DNA of 64,000 bases from Claveliimonas monacensis. GTDB lineage: Bacteria > Bacillota > Clostridia > Lachnospirales > Lachnospiraceae. The translations under genes and the position numbers were made by a program. A model generated the notes under the pieces. That model was not told the origin of the DNA, did not search any database, and saw only the letters and a list, made by a program, of their open reading frames with translations. The stretch lies in assembly GCF_014982975.1 (NCBI RefSeq), contig NZ_JADCKL010000009.1, positions 1-64,000 on the forward strand, given 5' to 3'. Numbering within the stretch: the stretch's first letter is position 1; each line of letters starts with the position of its first letter. Shown piece by piece: positions 39,821 through 48,464 of this stretch.

Positions 39821-40708
39821 TTAAATTTCGCCGCTCCCAGGTATGGTTATCTCTCTTTCTGAACGAAACGCGCAGGGGAGAAGCCTCCCGGCCGCCTCGC
39901 CCACTTTCCTGCCTGCCAGCAGATGTTTCTTCAGATTTCGCTGTAGGGAAGTGTCCTCCGGCAGGTCGGCCAGGGGAATATCCGGTCGCTTGTACACCCA
40001 GGTGAGGAACTGGTCGTGATCCGGAAATACCTCTGTCACCTCGTATTCACTCTGAAATGAGAGAATGCGGGAGCTCTCCGGCAGACACTCTTTCAGGGCA
40101 GGGCTGAGAAGCCAGGACGTACAGAGGAAGGGGGCATCGGCGTAGGCGGGGAAAAAGCGGCTGATAAATGTCCGGGCCGCTGTGTAGGAGCTGCGGCGGG
40201 CGCGGCAGGACAGATCCGCGTCTGAGGGGATGTGGATATGTACAGCCTTCGCTCCGTCTTCCACGGTCAGCTCAAACTCCAGTGCGCCCAGGCGGAAGAG
40301 ATGGCCGGAGATCTCCCGCATCGTCCAGAAGTCCCGGTCAAACCCGTAAGTGCCGTAGCTTTCAAAGTGCTCCTCTATAAAGCGGGGGAAACATTTCAGT
40401 GTCGCTATATAGATCTCATTGCTGATGCCAAGAGAATCGTAGAGTTTCCAGGTCTCCCCGCAGCAGATCAGCATCAAAGTCAGAATTTTCATGCCCTGCG
40501 GGTCATCGCCAAGCAGAGCCTTGAGATTCGCAAGAGCCCTGTCCCAGGTGGCGGGATTGAAAAGCTCTTCAAGCAGAGGGGAGGCCTTGGGGAGGAGCGT
40601 GTCAAATGCGGGGGAGCGCCGGAAGCGGCAGACCTCGATGCGGCATTCCCTGGGCAGCCCGATTGCGTGGCACAGTAGATCCAATTGAAAATCTGTCAGA
40701 AAACCCAT
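39821..40708 (-). CDS. Acyltransferase-domain protein (NAT_N/GNAT_C-like)
   Basis: A 295-residue cytoplasmic protein. The C-terminal part has FDRDFWTMREISGHLFRLGA, AVHIHIPSDADLSCRA and FLCTSWLLSPALKECLPESS, the signature of the GNAT-like C-terminal domain proteins that carry an N-terminal helical NAT_N domain. Members are annotated as acyltransferase-domain proteins, but their reaction is not known to me. AAGGAAGG precedes the ATG. It stands alone, separated from asnS by 467 bases. Confidence 0.7.
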   Translation of the reverse strand: MGFLTDFQLDLLCHAIGLPRECRIEVCRFRRSPAFDTLLPKASPLLEELFNPATWDRALANLKALLGDDPQGMKILTLMLICCGETWKLYDSLGISNEIYIATLKCFPRFIEEHFESYGTYGFDRDFWTMREISGHLFRLGALEFELTVEDGAKAVHIHIPSDADLSCRARRSSYTAARTFISRFFPAYADAPFLCTSWLLSPALKECLPESSRILSFQSEYEVTEVFPDHDQFLTWVYKRPDIPLADLPEDTSLQRNLKKHLLAGRKVGEAAGRLLPCAFRSEREITIPGSGEI

Positions 40709-40814
40709 GATCAGATACCTTCCTTTTTCTAAACTGCCTTCATTTTAACATAGAAAAAAGAGGGAGAAAAGAAGAGAGGATGTTTGTGTATGGCAGATGC
40801 TGGATATAATACTT

Positions 40815-40857
40815 AAATCCGGACGTAATATTTTTCAAAAATGTTACGTCCGGATTT
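40815..40857. repeat. Long near-perfect hairpin, copy 1
   Basis: Arms of 21 bases around a single C: AAATCCGGACGTAATATTTT on the left and its complement on the right with one G-U. It shares GGACGTAA and the AT core with copy 2 at 41060. Confidence 0.75.
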
Positions 40858-40870
40858 GAACTAACTGGTG

Positions 40871-40976
40871 TATAATTGTGCTAAATGTATCTGGCAGCTT
40901 TTCTGCTTGTTGAAGCTGCTACCATAAAAAAGTAAGGGTTTCTCCTGGGTTGTGCGGAAGAAGCCCTTCGTTTTTT
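40871..40976 (+). ncRNA. Candidate small RNA
   Basis: TATAAT at 40871-40876, a hairpin GCAGCTT / GAAGCTGC (40894-40919), a linker ACCATAAAAAAGTAAGG, and a terminator AAGGGTTTCT...GAAGCCCTT with T6 (40934-40976). The RNA would be about 95 bases and has no ORF. The -35 box is poor, which lowers confidence. Confidence 0.4.
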
Positions 40977-41059
40977 GACAGATTAATCAGGGCATGAGAG
41001 GGAATAGTGTGTGAACAATGGGGTAGCTTGACACAATTACGCACCAGTTGAATTGGTTT

Positions 41060-41092
41060 GGGACGTAACATTTTTGAAAAGTATTACGTCCC
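41060..41092. repeat. Long hairpin, copy 2, upstream of asnS
   Basis: Arms of 16 bases: GGGACGTAACATTTTT / AAAAGTATTACGTCCC with one wobble and one mismatch. Related to copy 1. Confidence 0.7.
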
Positions 41093-41124
41093 CATTCTGC
41101 CTTTTAAAACTGCTACCGGTATGC

Positions 41125-41130
41125 TATAAT
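41125..41130 (+). promoter_or_regulatory. asnS promoter -10 box
   Basis: TATAAT; the -35 region (TTTTAA) is weak. The leader would be about 40 bases, too short for a T-box. Confidence 0.5.
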
Positions 41131-41175
41131 GTTTGCAAGTGCTGAAAAAAGATAGTATCAGAAGGAGTAATGATT

Positions 41176-42567
41176 ATGGAACTGACAACGATCAAGGAAT
41201 TATATAGGAACACAGAAAGTTACCTGGACAAAGAGGTGACTGTGGGCGGCTGGGTGCGCAGCATCCGCGACTCCAAGACATTCGGATTTATCGTGGTAAA
41301 TGACGGCTCTTTCTTTGAGACCCTGCAGGTGGTGTACCATGACACAATGGACAACTTTGCAGAGATCTCCAAGCTGAACGTGGGAGCTGCCATCATCGTG
41401 AAGGGAACACTGGTGGCCACGCCCCAGGCAAAGCAGCCTTTTGAGATCCAGGCTGAGACCGTGGAGGTGGAGGGGGCTTCCGCTCCGGACTACCCGCTGC
41501 AGAAGAAGCGCCACAGCTTTGAGTACCTGCGGACCATCGCTCATCTGCGTCCCAGGACCAACACGTTCCAGGCTGTGTTCCGGGTAAGATCTCTTACAGC
41601 CTACGCCATCCACAAATTCTTCCAGGAGAGGGGATTTGTCTATGTGCATACCCCGCTGATCACAGGAAGCGACTGTGAGGGGGCAGGGGAGATGTTCCAG
41701 GTGACCACCCTGGATCTGAATAATGTGCCTAAGAAGGAAGACGGCACAGTGGACTACTCCCAGGATTTCTTTGGAAAAGAGACCAACCTGACAGTTAGCG
41801 GACAGCTCAACGGCGAGACGTTTGCCCAGGCTTTCCGCAATATCTATACATTCGGACCTACCTTCCGGGCAGAGAACTCCAACACAACAAGACACGCGGC
41901 GGAGTTCTGGATGATCGAGCCGGAGATGGCATTTGCAGATCTGAACGACAACATGGATCTGGCGGAGGCCATGCTGAAGTATGTTATAGGCTATGTGCTG
42001 GAGAACGCGCCGGAGGAGATGAATTTCTTCAACTCCTTTGTGGACAAGGGGCTTCTGGACAGGCTTCACAATGTTGTGTCCTCTGAGTTTGCCAAAGTGA
42101 CCTACACGGAGGCTGTGGAGATCCTGGAGAAGAATAACGACAAGTTTGAATACAAAGTTTCCTGGGGCACAGACCTGCAGACAGAGCATGAGCGCTATCT
42201 GACAGAGGAAGTGTTCAAGAGACCTGTGTTTGTCACAGACTATCCAAAGGAGATCAAGGCCTTCTACATGAAGCTGAATGAGGATGGAAAGACCGTGGCA
42301 GCTGTAGACTGCCTTGTGCCCGGCATCGGCGAGATCATCGGCGGAAGCCAGAGGGAGGACGACTACGAGAAGCTGTCCGCCCGCATGAAGGAGCTGGGAC
42401 TCAAGGAGGAGGACTATGGCTTTTACATGGACCTGAGAAAATACGGCTCCACACGCCACTCCGGGTTCGGCCTTGGATTTGAGAGATGTATCATGTACCT
42501 GACAGGAATGGGCAACATCCGCGACGTGATCCCGTTCCCAAGGACAGTGAACAACTGCGAGCTGTAA
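41176..42567 (+). CDS. asnS: Asparaginyl-tRNA synthetase
   Basis: It charges tRNA-Asn with asparagine in the cytoplasm. The N-terminal OB-fold anticodon-binding domain ([20 protein letters not shown]) is followed by the class II core: motif 2 with [20 protein letters not shown], and motif 3 [18 protein letters not shown] 41176 lies eight bases after AGAAGGAG; 41170 is also possible. Length (463) is typical. No T-box was found, unlike proS at 56774. Confidence 0.96.
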   Translation: MELTTIKELYRNTESYLDKEVTVGGWVRSIRDSKTFGFIVVNDGSFFETLQVVYHDTMDNFAEISKLNVGAAIIVKGTLVATPQAKQPFEIQAETVEVEGASAPDYPLQKKRHSFEYLRTIAHLRPRTNTFQAVFRVRSLTAYAIHKFFQERGFVYVHTPLITGSDCEGAGEMFQVTTLDLNNVPKKEDGTVDYSQDFFGKETNLTVSGQLNGETFAQAFRNIYTFGPTFRAENSNTTRHAAEFWMIEPEMAFADLNDNMDLAEAMLKYVIGYVLENAPEEMNFFNSFVDKGLLDRLHNVVSSEFAKVTYTEAVEILEKNNDKFEYKVSWGTDLQTEHERYLTEEVFKRPVFVTDYPKEIKAFYMKLNEDGKTVAAVDCLVPGIGEIIGGSQREDDYEKLSARMKELGLKEEDYGFYMDLRKYGSTRHSGFGLGFERCIMYLTGMGNIRDVIPFPRTVNNCEL

Positions 42568-42685
42568 AAGGCAGTTAAAAGAGAACGCAAAAAAGGAATG
42601 AAGAGGGGACATCACGGATTCCCCCGCCGGAGGGAGGGCTAAAGCCTTCTCTTCGCCGGGGCAGAATAAGGAGGTTCACGAGAGT

Positions 42686-43375
42686 ATGAATATCGTAGTA
42701 GTGGATGACGAGCGGGAGATCGCGGACGTCATCGAACTGTATCTGCAGAACGACCAGTATACGGTCTACAAATTCTACACCGGCCAGGAAGCTCTGGACT
42801 GCATCTTTGAGAAGAAGATCGACCTGGCGATCCTGGATGTGATGCTGCCGGATATCGACGGCTTCCAGATACTGAAGAAGATCCGGGAGAAATACACCTT
42901 CCCCGTGATCATGCTGACAGCCAAGACCGAGTACATGGACAAGATCACAGGGCTCACCATGGGGGCAGATGACTACATACCCAAGCCCTTCAATCCTCTG
43001 GAGCTGGTGGCCAGGGTGAAGGCCCAGCTCCGCCGCTACACCCAGTACAATGACGGAGGAAAGGAGCCGGGAGAGGTCATCGATTTCGGCGGCCTCCTTT
43101 TGAACCGGACTTCCCATGAGTGTATTTACAATGAGGTCCCGCTGACACTCACCCCCATAGAGTTTGACATTCTCTGGCTCCTCTGTGAGAACAGGGGCAA
43201 AGTCATCAGCTCCGAGGAGCTGTTCGAGAAAGTGTGGCACGAGAAATACTATAAAAACAGCAACAACACGGTCATGGTGCACATCCGGCATCTGCGGGAA
43301 AAAATGAGCGCACCCACGGGAACTTCAGACTTTATCAAGACAGTATGGGGAGTGGGTTATAAAGTTGAAGAGTAA
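42686..43375 (+). CDS. VanR-like OmpR-family response regulator
   Basis: The 229-residue protein has the receiver marks VVVDDEREIADV, phospho-acceptor Asp in LAILDVMLPDIDG, VIMLTAKTEYMDK and DDYIPKPFNPLELVARVK, and a winged-helix end with NNTVMVHIRHLREKM and VWGVGYKVEE. It is close in style to VanR, but no van resistance genes lie nearby. The kinase start overlaps its stop. AAGGAGG precedes the ATG. Confidence 0.93.
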   Translation: MNIVVVDDEREIADVIELYLQNDQYTVYKFYTGQEALDCIFEKKIDLAILDVMLPDIDGFQILKKIREKYTFPVIMLTAKTEYMDKITGLTMGADDYIPKPFNPLELVARVKAQLRRYTQYNDGGKEPGEVIDFGGLLLNRTSHECIYNEVPLTLTPIEFDILWLLCENRGKVISSEELFEKVWHEKYYKNSNNTVMVHIRHLREKMSAPTGTSDFIKTVWGVGYKVEE

Positions 43376-44636
43376 TTACAGAAAATTAAAATTCAGTATC
43401 CTGCTGCAGACAGTGCTGGTGACAGCACTGACTGTACTTGTTGGCGGCTTTCTTCTGAATTATGTGATTGACGGGGTATACAATGACAGCTTTGCGACGA
43501 CATTTGTAAAGATACTCACAGCCTTTCACGTGGAAGAACAGACCGCCATTGATTTATATTGGCAGCTTATAGGGGACAATAAGGAGTTCTTTATGATCGT
43601 AGGCTTCCTGCTCCTGTTTGCCCTGTTTTTCTACGTGGCCCTGTCCAAGATGACCAAGTATCTGGACCAGGTGGGGGACGGCATCGAGAACATCATCTCC
43701 GAGTCCACAGAGCCCATCCATCTGATCACAGAGCTGAAGCCTATCGAGATCCGGCTCAACGAGATCAAGGCCACGCTGAAGCGGCAGGATCTGGAGGCCA
43801 TAGAGAGTGAGAAGAAGAAAAACGACCTGGTGCTTTTCCTGGCCCATGACCTGAAGACGCCCCTCACCTCTGTGGTGGCCTACCTGGCTATGCTGGACGC
43901 CCACCCGGACATGCCGGAGGAGGAGCGGGCCAAGTACATCCATATTTCCCTGGAGAAGGCTACGAGGCTGGGCGAGCTGATCAACGAGTTCTTTGACATC
44001 ACCAAGTTCAATCTCCAGGATATCGAGCTGGAGCCGGTGGAGCTGAACCTGTCCATGATGCTGGAGCAGATTGCGGACGAGCTGTACGGCGTCCTCCAGG
44101 AGAAGCAGCTCACCTGCGAGGTGGAGACAGAGGACGACCTGGTGGTCTACTGTGACCCGGACAAGCTGGCCAGAGTCTTTGACAATATTCTCAGGAATGC
44201 GGTGGCATACTGCTATGCCGGCACAACGATACAGATCAGTGCCCGCCGGAAAAATAAAGAGGTGGAGATCACGTTCTCCAACCGGGGCAAGAAGATTCCG
44301 GGGACAAAGCTGCAGACTATATTTGAGAAATTTTACCGCCTGGATGACTCCAGATCCAGCGAGACCGGAGGGGCCGGGTTGGGGCTTGCCATAGCCAAGG
44401 AGATCGTGGAGCTCCACGGGGGCAGGATCATGGCCAGGAGCGACGACGAGAAGACGCAGTTTATCGTGACGCTGCCATCTGGAAAAGAGCAGGAGGAGAA
44501 AGAAGAAAATGAAGTTCATACACATCGCGGACGTGCATTTAGGGGTGCGTCCCGAGGCAGGAAAGGCATACAGCGGGGAGCGAAGCGCAGAAATCTGGGA
44601 AAGCTTCCGAAGACTGATCAGAGTCTGCAGAAGTGA
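43365..44636 (+). CDS. VanS-like sensor histidine kinase with overlapping tail
   Basis: Two membrane helices (LLQTVLVTALTVLVGGFLL and FFMIVGFLLLFALFFYVAL) flank a short outer loop of about 40 residues. HAMP, H box LFLAHDLKTPLTSVVAYLAM, N box DNILRNAVAYCY and G box GAGLGLAIAKEI follow. The kinase core ends with QFIVTLPSGKEQ. The frame then runs on for about 50 residues of Arg/Lys-rich sequence that overlaps the sbcD gene by 128 bases. That tail is odd and may be the result of a lost stop codon. The start (TTG 43365) overlaps the regulator gene. Confidence 0.9.
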   Translation: MKSNYRKLKFSILLQTVLVTALTVLVGGFLLNYVIDGVYNDSFATTFVKILTAFHVEEQTAIDLYWQLIGDNKEFFMIVGFLLLFALFFYVALSKMTKYLDQVGDGIENIISESTEPIHLITELKPIEIRLNEIKATLKRQDLEAIESEKKKNDLVLFLAHDLKTPLTSVVAYLAMLDAHPDMPEEERAKYIHISLEKATRLGELINEFFDITKFNLQDIELEPVELNLSMMLEQIADELYGVLQEKQLTCEVETEDDLVVYCDPDKLARVFDNILRNAVAYCYAGTTIQISARRKNKEVEITFSNRGKKIPGTKLQTIFEKFYRLDDSRSSETGGAGLGLAIAKEIVELHGGRIMARSDDEKTQFIVTLPSGKEQEEKEENEVHTHRGRAFRGASRGRKGIQRGAKRRNLGKLPKTDQSLQK

Positions 44637-45570
44637 GGCCCCGGATCTTCTTCTGGTGGCCGGGGACCTTTTTCACCGGCAGCCCCTTCTGCGGGAGCTG
44701 AAGGAAGTGGACAGCCTGTTCGCTTCCCTGGAGAGGACGCAGGTGGTCCTGATCGCCGGAAACCATGACCATATACGCCGGGAGTCCTATTACCGCACCT
44801 TCCGGTGGAGCGGCAACGTACATTTCCTGGGTTCTGAGAAGATAGAGGCGGTAGAGTTTCCCGCTTTTGAGACAGCAGTGTACGGGTGCAGCTACCACGA
44901 AAAGCAGATCCCCACGCCGCTCTACGACAGCGCGGCGGCGGCCGGAAGGCAGAAGACAGAGATCCTGCTGGCCCACGGCGGGGATGCTGCCCATATTCCA
45001 ATTAGCCGGGAGAAGCTGTCCGGCCTTGGCTATGCCTATGTGGCGCTGGGGCACATCCACATGCCCCAGGTGGTGGTTCCCGGCCTTGCGGCCTATGCAG
45101 GAGCGCTGGAGCCCACAGACAAGAACGACACCGGGCATCACGGCTACATCCGGGGAGAGATAACGGAGAAGGGGTGCAGCTTCTCCTTTGTTCCCTTTGC
45201 CCTTAGAGAGTACATCCACTGCCAGGTGGAGGTGGACCCGCGGACAACGGGCGCCAGGCTGCGCGAGATGGTGCAGGCGAAGATAGAGGAAAAGGGAGAA
45301 CAGAATATGTATAAGTTTCTTCTGAAAGGATATCATGACCCGGATGTTCTGTTTGACCTAGATGCACTGGACGGGAGAGGAAATATCATCGACATCCTGG
45401 ACGAGACAAAGCCTGCATGGGATCTGGAGAAACTGTACCGGAACAATAAAAACAATCTGATCGGCAGGTACATAGAAAGTTTTTCAGGCGCGGAAAAAGA
45501 CAGCGTGGAGTATACGGCGCTGTGTGAGGGGATCAGCGCTCTGATGGAGACAAGAAGGGGAACAGAATGA
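44509..45570 (+). CDS. SbcD/YhaO-like DNA repair exonuclease (metallophosphoesterase)
   Basis: A 353-residue calcineurin-like phosphoesterase with the metal motifs FIHIADVHLG, LLLVAGDLFHR, VLIAGNHDHI, ILLAHGG and VALGHIHMPQ. It would form the Mre11-like nuclease of an SbcCD or YhaON complex that trims DNA ends and hairpins. GGAGAAAGAAGAAA precedes ATG 44509. The stop overlaps the ATPase start by four bases, as expected for the pair. The C-terminal part differs from that of Escherichia SbcD and is closer to YhaO. Confidence 0.9.
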   Translation: MKFIHIADVHLGVRPEAGKAYSGERSAEIWESFRRLIRVCRSEAPDLLLVAGDLFHRQPLLRELKEVDSLFASLERTQVVLIAGNHDHIRRESYYRTFRWSGNVHFLGSEKIEAVEFPAFETAVYGCSYHEKQIPTPLYDSAAAAGRQKTEILLAHGGDAAHIPISREKLSGLGYAYVALGHIHMPQVVVPGLAAYAGALEPTDKNDTGHHGYIRGEITEKGCSFSFVPFALREYIHCQVEVDPRTTGARLREMVQAKIEEKGEQNMYKFLLKGYHDPDVLFDLDALDGRGNIIDILDETKPAWDLEKLYRNNKNNLIGRYIESFSGAEKDSVEYTALCEGISALMETRRGTE

Positions 45571-47126
45571 AAATTCAGAAGCTGGAACTGAGACATTTTG
45601 GAAAATTCAGAGACAGGATCATCCTGCTGGGCGACGGGATCCAGCTCCTGTACGGGGAGAATGAGGCCGGCAAGACGACCATCCACACCTTCATAAAGAG
45701 CATGCTCTTTGGCATGGAGAGGGGGCGGGGCCGGGCGGCTGCAAACGATACTTTCAGCCGGTACGAGCCCTGGGAGCAGTCCGGCGTCTACGGCGGAGCC
45801 ATAGAGTTTACCTGCGGGGGGAAGACCTTCCGGCTGGAGAGAAGCTTTGGCAGACAGGTGAAGAAGGCTGATCTGATCTGCCTGGACGACGGGGAACAGC
45901 TGTCGCTGGCAGACGGGGATCTGGAGATGATCCTGCCGGGTCTGGAGGCGGACGGCTATGAAGATACACTCTACATCCGCCAGTCCGGCGCGCAGACGGG
46001 ACAGAAGCTGGCTGGTGAACTGAAAAATTTCGCTGCAAACTATTCCGTTTCCGGGGATGCCAGGATCGACCTGGCGGCTGCCCAGGATGTGCTCCGCAGC
46101 CAGGAGAAACAGCTGGACCGCCAGGCCAAGGTTTACATGGAGGAGCGGCAGCGCCGCCGTGAGAAGATCGAGCAGGAGGCCTCCTATGTATGGCGGGATA
46201 TCCACCGCCTGGACGAGGAGCTGGACCGGGTGAGGGAAGCCCTGGAGCTGAAGCGGATTAAAGAGGAGAGAGAGAGCAGGGAGCAGGAGAAAGAGAGGCG
46301 GATGATCGATGAACTCAGGCCCGGTGGATGGCGGATCCATCCGCTGGAGGTGCTGGGGATCATCCTGGCAGTGATCGTCCTCTTTGTGCTGATCCCACGT
46401 CCATGGAACTATATCACCTCTGTGGTGGCGGCGCTTGCGGGGGGCATCTATATCTGGAACCGGATGAAGGTGGAGAAGAAGCGGCAGAAGACAGCGCCGG
46501 AGCTGATGCTGGAGGAGATCACCCCGGAGGAGGAGCTGGCCTCAGCGGAGAAACTTCGGTGGGAACAGCAGCATCTGGAGGAAGAGAAGAAAGAGAAGCA
46601 GATCCAGTACGAAAATCTGCAGGAGGAACTGACAGAGCTGGGAGAACTGGATGACATCTATAAAGAGCAGAAGAACAGAAGGGCCGCCCTGTCTCTGGCC
46701 GGGGAACGTCTCGCCCAGGTGGCGCGGGATATGCAGACCCAGGTACGGAGCGATCTGAACGGGGCAGTTTCAGACATCATGCGGGGGATCACCGGAGGAA
46801 AATACACAAGACTGCTTGTGGAGGAGGGGGCCCAGCCGGTCTTCTTCCAGGAGAACCGCAGGATCCCTCTTTCCCAGGTGAGCAGGGGGACCATGGAGCA
46901 GGCTTACCTGGCCCTCAGGCTGGCGGCCGCAGATCTTCTCTACGAGGAGGAGTACCCGCTGGTCTTGGACGATGCATTTGCCTGCTACGATGACCGACGG
47001 CTTGCCAACACGCTGGCCTGGCTTGCCGGGAACAGGGAGCAGGTGCTGCTCTTTACCTGCCACCGGCGGGAGGAGGAGATCCTTCGCAGGGAGTCTATTC
47101 CCTTTGATCTGGTATCCCTTCCGTGA
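45567..47126 (+). CDS. YhaN-like Rad50/SbcC-type ATPase with membrane hairpin
   Basis: The ends form an ABC-type ATPase head: Walker A YGENEAGKTT (29-38), signature LSQVSRGTMEQAYLALRL (436-453), Walker B YPLVLDDAFACYDD (463-476). Two coiled-coil stretches (about 170-248 and 300-365) flank two hydrophobic segments (LGIILAVIVLFVLIP and ITSVVAALAGGIYIW, about 262-297). There is no CxxC zinc hook. At 519 residues it is half the length of SbcC. This layout matches YhaN-type proteins, in which the coil tip may be anchored in the membrane. It works with the 44509 nuclease. Confidence 0.85.
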   Translation: MKIQKLELRHFGKFRDRIILLGDGIQLLYGENEAGKTTIHTFIKSMLFGMERGRGRAAANDTFSRYEPWEQSGVYGGAIEFTCGGKTFRLERSFGRQVKKADLICLDDGEQLSLADGDLEMILPGLEADGYEDTLYIRQSGAQTGQKLAGELKNFAANYSVSGDARIDLAAAQDVLRSQEKQLDRQAKVYMEERQRRREKIEQEASYVWRDIHRLDEELDRVREALELKRIKEERESREQEKERRMIDELRPGGWRIHPLEVLGIILAVIVLFVLIPRPWNYITSVVAALAGGIYIWNRMKVEKKRQKTAPELMLEEITPEEELASAEKLRWEQQHLEEEKKEKQIQYENLQEELTELGELDDIYKEQKNRRAALSLAGERLAQVARDMQTQVRSDLNGAVSDIMRGITGGKYTRLLVEEGAQPVFFQENRRIPLSQVSRGTMEQAYLALRLAAADLLYEEEYPLVLDDAFACYDDRRLANTLAWLAGNREQVLLFTCHRREEEILRRESIPFDLVSLP

Positions 47127-47173
47127 GATGTTTCTGCGAAAGGCGAATAAGAAAAGAGCATAAGAAAGAGAAA

Positions 47174-47219
47174 AAGAGAGAAAACAGGGGACAGGCGGGT
47201 CCCCTGCTTTCTCTCTTTT
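47174..47219. terminator. Bidirectional terminator between the nuclease pair and prs
   Basis: AAGAGAGAAAACAGGGGAC / GTCCCCTGCTTTCTCTCTT. Confidence 0.85.
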
Positions 47220-47245
47220 ATTTTTTCACAGCGGAGGGAGGAGAT

Positions 47246-48430
47246 TTAGATCTCTTCGCCTCTGCGGTATTTCTCCACTACATGCTGGATCCTCTCGCTT
47301 GGGTTCAGGATGCTGCTGATAGAACCGTCATGGTTCAGGGTGTCGATCATAAGGGCAATGTACTTGCTCATGTCGCAGTTGATGTAGTAGGGTCGTGACA
47401 GCAGCTCCGGTGTCTGGTAGATCAGGTTTGTAGTCAGGATGCCGTTGATGATGCCCTCCTCGTATGCCTTGTCAAATTTTTCCATGCCGTTTGTGAAAAG
47501 ACCGAAGGTGGCAGCGGCATAGATCCTGTTTGCCTTTCTCTGCTTTAGCTGGCGGGCCACGTCAAGGATGCTGTCGCCGGAGGAGATCATGTCATCCAGG
47601 ATGATCACGTCTTTTCCTTCCACAGAGGAGCCCAGGAACTCGTGGGCCACAATGGGGTTGCGTCCGTTCACGATCCTTGTGTAGTCGCGGCGTTTGTAGA
47701 ACATGCCCATATCCAGGTTCAGCACGTTGGCCAGGTAGACAGCGCGCTCGGTGGCGCCCTCGTCAGGGCTGATGGCCATCATGTGGTCGCTGTCGATCTT
47801 CAGGTCCTTGACTGTGCGCAGAAGTCCCTTCACAAACTGGTAGGTGGGGCGCACAGTCTCAAAACCGCTGAGCGGAATGGCGTTCTGCACTCGCGGGTCA
47901 TGGGCGTCAAAGGTGATGATGTTGTCCACACCCAGGCGCACAAGCTCCTGCAGAGCCAGCGCGCAGTCCAGAGACTCACGGCTGCTTCTCTTGTGCTGGC
48001 GGCTCTCGTAGAGGAAGGGCATGATCACGTTGAGGCGTCGTCCCTTTCCACCGATCGCGGCGATGATACGTTTCAGGTTCTGGAAATGGTCATCAGGGGA
48101 CATGTGATTTGTGTGGCCTGACAGAGAGTAGGTCAGGCTGTAATTGCACACGTCAACCATGAGATACAGGTCTTTCCCGCGGACAGACTCTCCGATGATG
48201 CCCTTTGCCTCACCGGATCCGAATCGGGGCACTCTCGCATCGATCAGGTAATTGTCTCTCTCGTATCCGCTGAACACTACGTCGTCCTTGTGAACATGTC
48301 CGTCTTCCTTTCTCCATTTTACGAGATAGTCGTTGACACGGTTTCCCATTTCCTGGCATCCGTCCAGGGCGATGATCCCCAGGGCTCCAACGGGAATATT
48401 GTCTAAAATACGTTCATTTCGGCGCAGCAT
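47246..48430 (-). CDS. prs: Ribose-phosphate pyrophosphokinase
   Basis: It makes PRPP from ribose-5-phosphate and ATP for purine, pyrimidine, His and Trp synthesis. The PRPP-binding loop is VIILDDMISSGDSILDVARQ, and the family signatures include YESRQHKRSSRESL and ITFDAHDPRVQN. At 394 residues it is longer than the classical 310-320 and belongs to the long form common in Clostridia. AGGAGG lies 11 bases before the ATG. It follows dnaI on the same strand after 34 bases, so it is probably the last gene of the dnaD-dnaI-prs unit. Confidence 0.95.
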   Translation of the reverse strand: MLRRNERILDNIPVGALGIIALDGCQEMGNRVNDYLVKWRKEDGHVHKDDVVFSGYERDNYLIDARVPRFGSGEAKGIIGESVRGKDLYLMVDVCNYSLTYSLSGHTNHMSPDDHFQNLKRIIAAIGGKGRRLNVIMPFLYESRQHKRSSRESLDCALALQELVRLGVDNIITFDAHDPRVQNAIPLSGFETVRPTYQFVKGLLRTVKDLKIDSDHMMAISPDEGATERAVYLANVLNLDMGMFYKRRDYTRIVNGRNPIVAHEFLGSSVEGKDVIILDDMISSGDSILDVARQLKQRKANRIYAAATFGLFTNGMEKFDKAYEEGIINGILTTNLIYQTPELLSRPYYINCDMSKYIALMIDTLNHDGSISSILNPSERIQHVVEKYRRGEEI

Positions 48431-48464
48431 CTTATAAGGTACCTCCTGTTATTTGAAATATTTT

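Noticed and set aside
40880-41175. A T-box before asnS
   Set aside because: No GGGTGGTACC sequence exists and the leader after TATAAT is only about 40 bases.
41200-42615. A 471-codon minus-strand open frame opposite asnS
   Set aside because: It is the antisense of a well-conserved gene in a GC-rich codon context, shows no family pattern and has no start signal.
42686-44636. A vancomycin resistance locus
   Set aside because: The regulator and kinase are VanR/VanS-like, but no ligase, dehydrogenase or dipeptidase genes follow.
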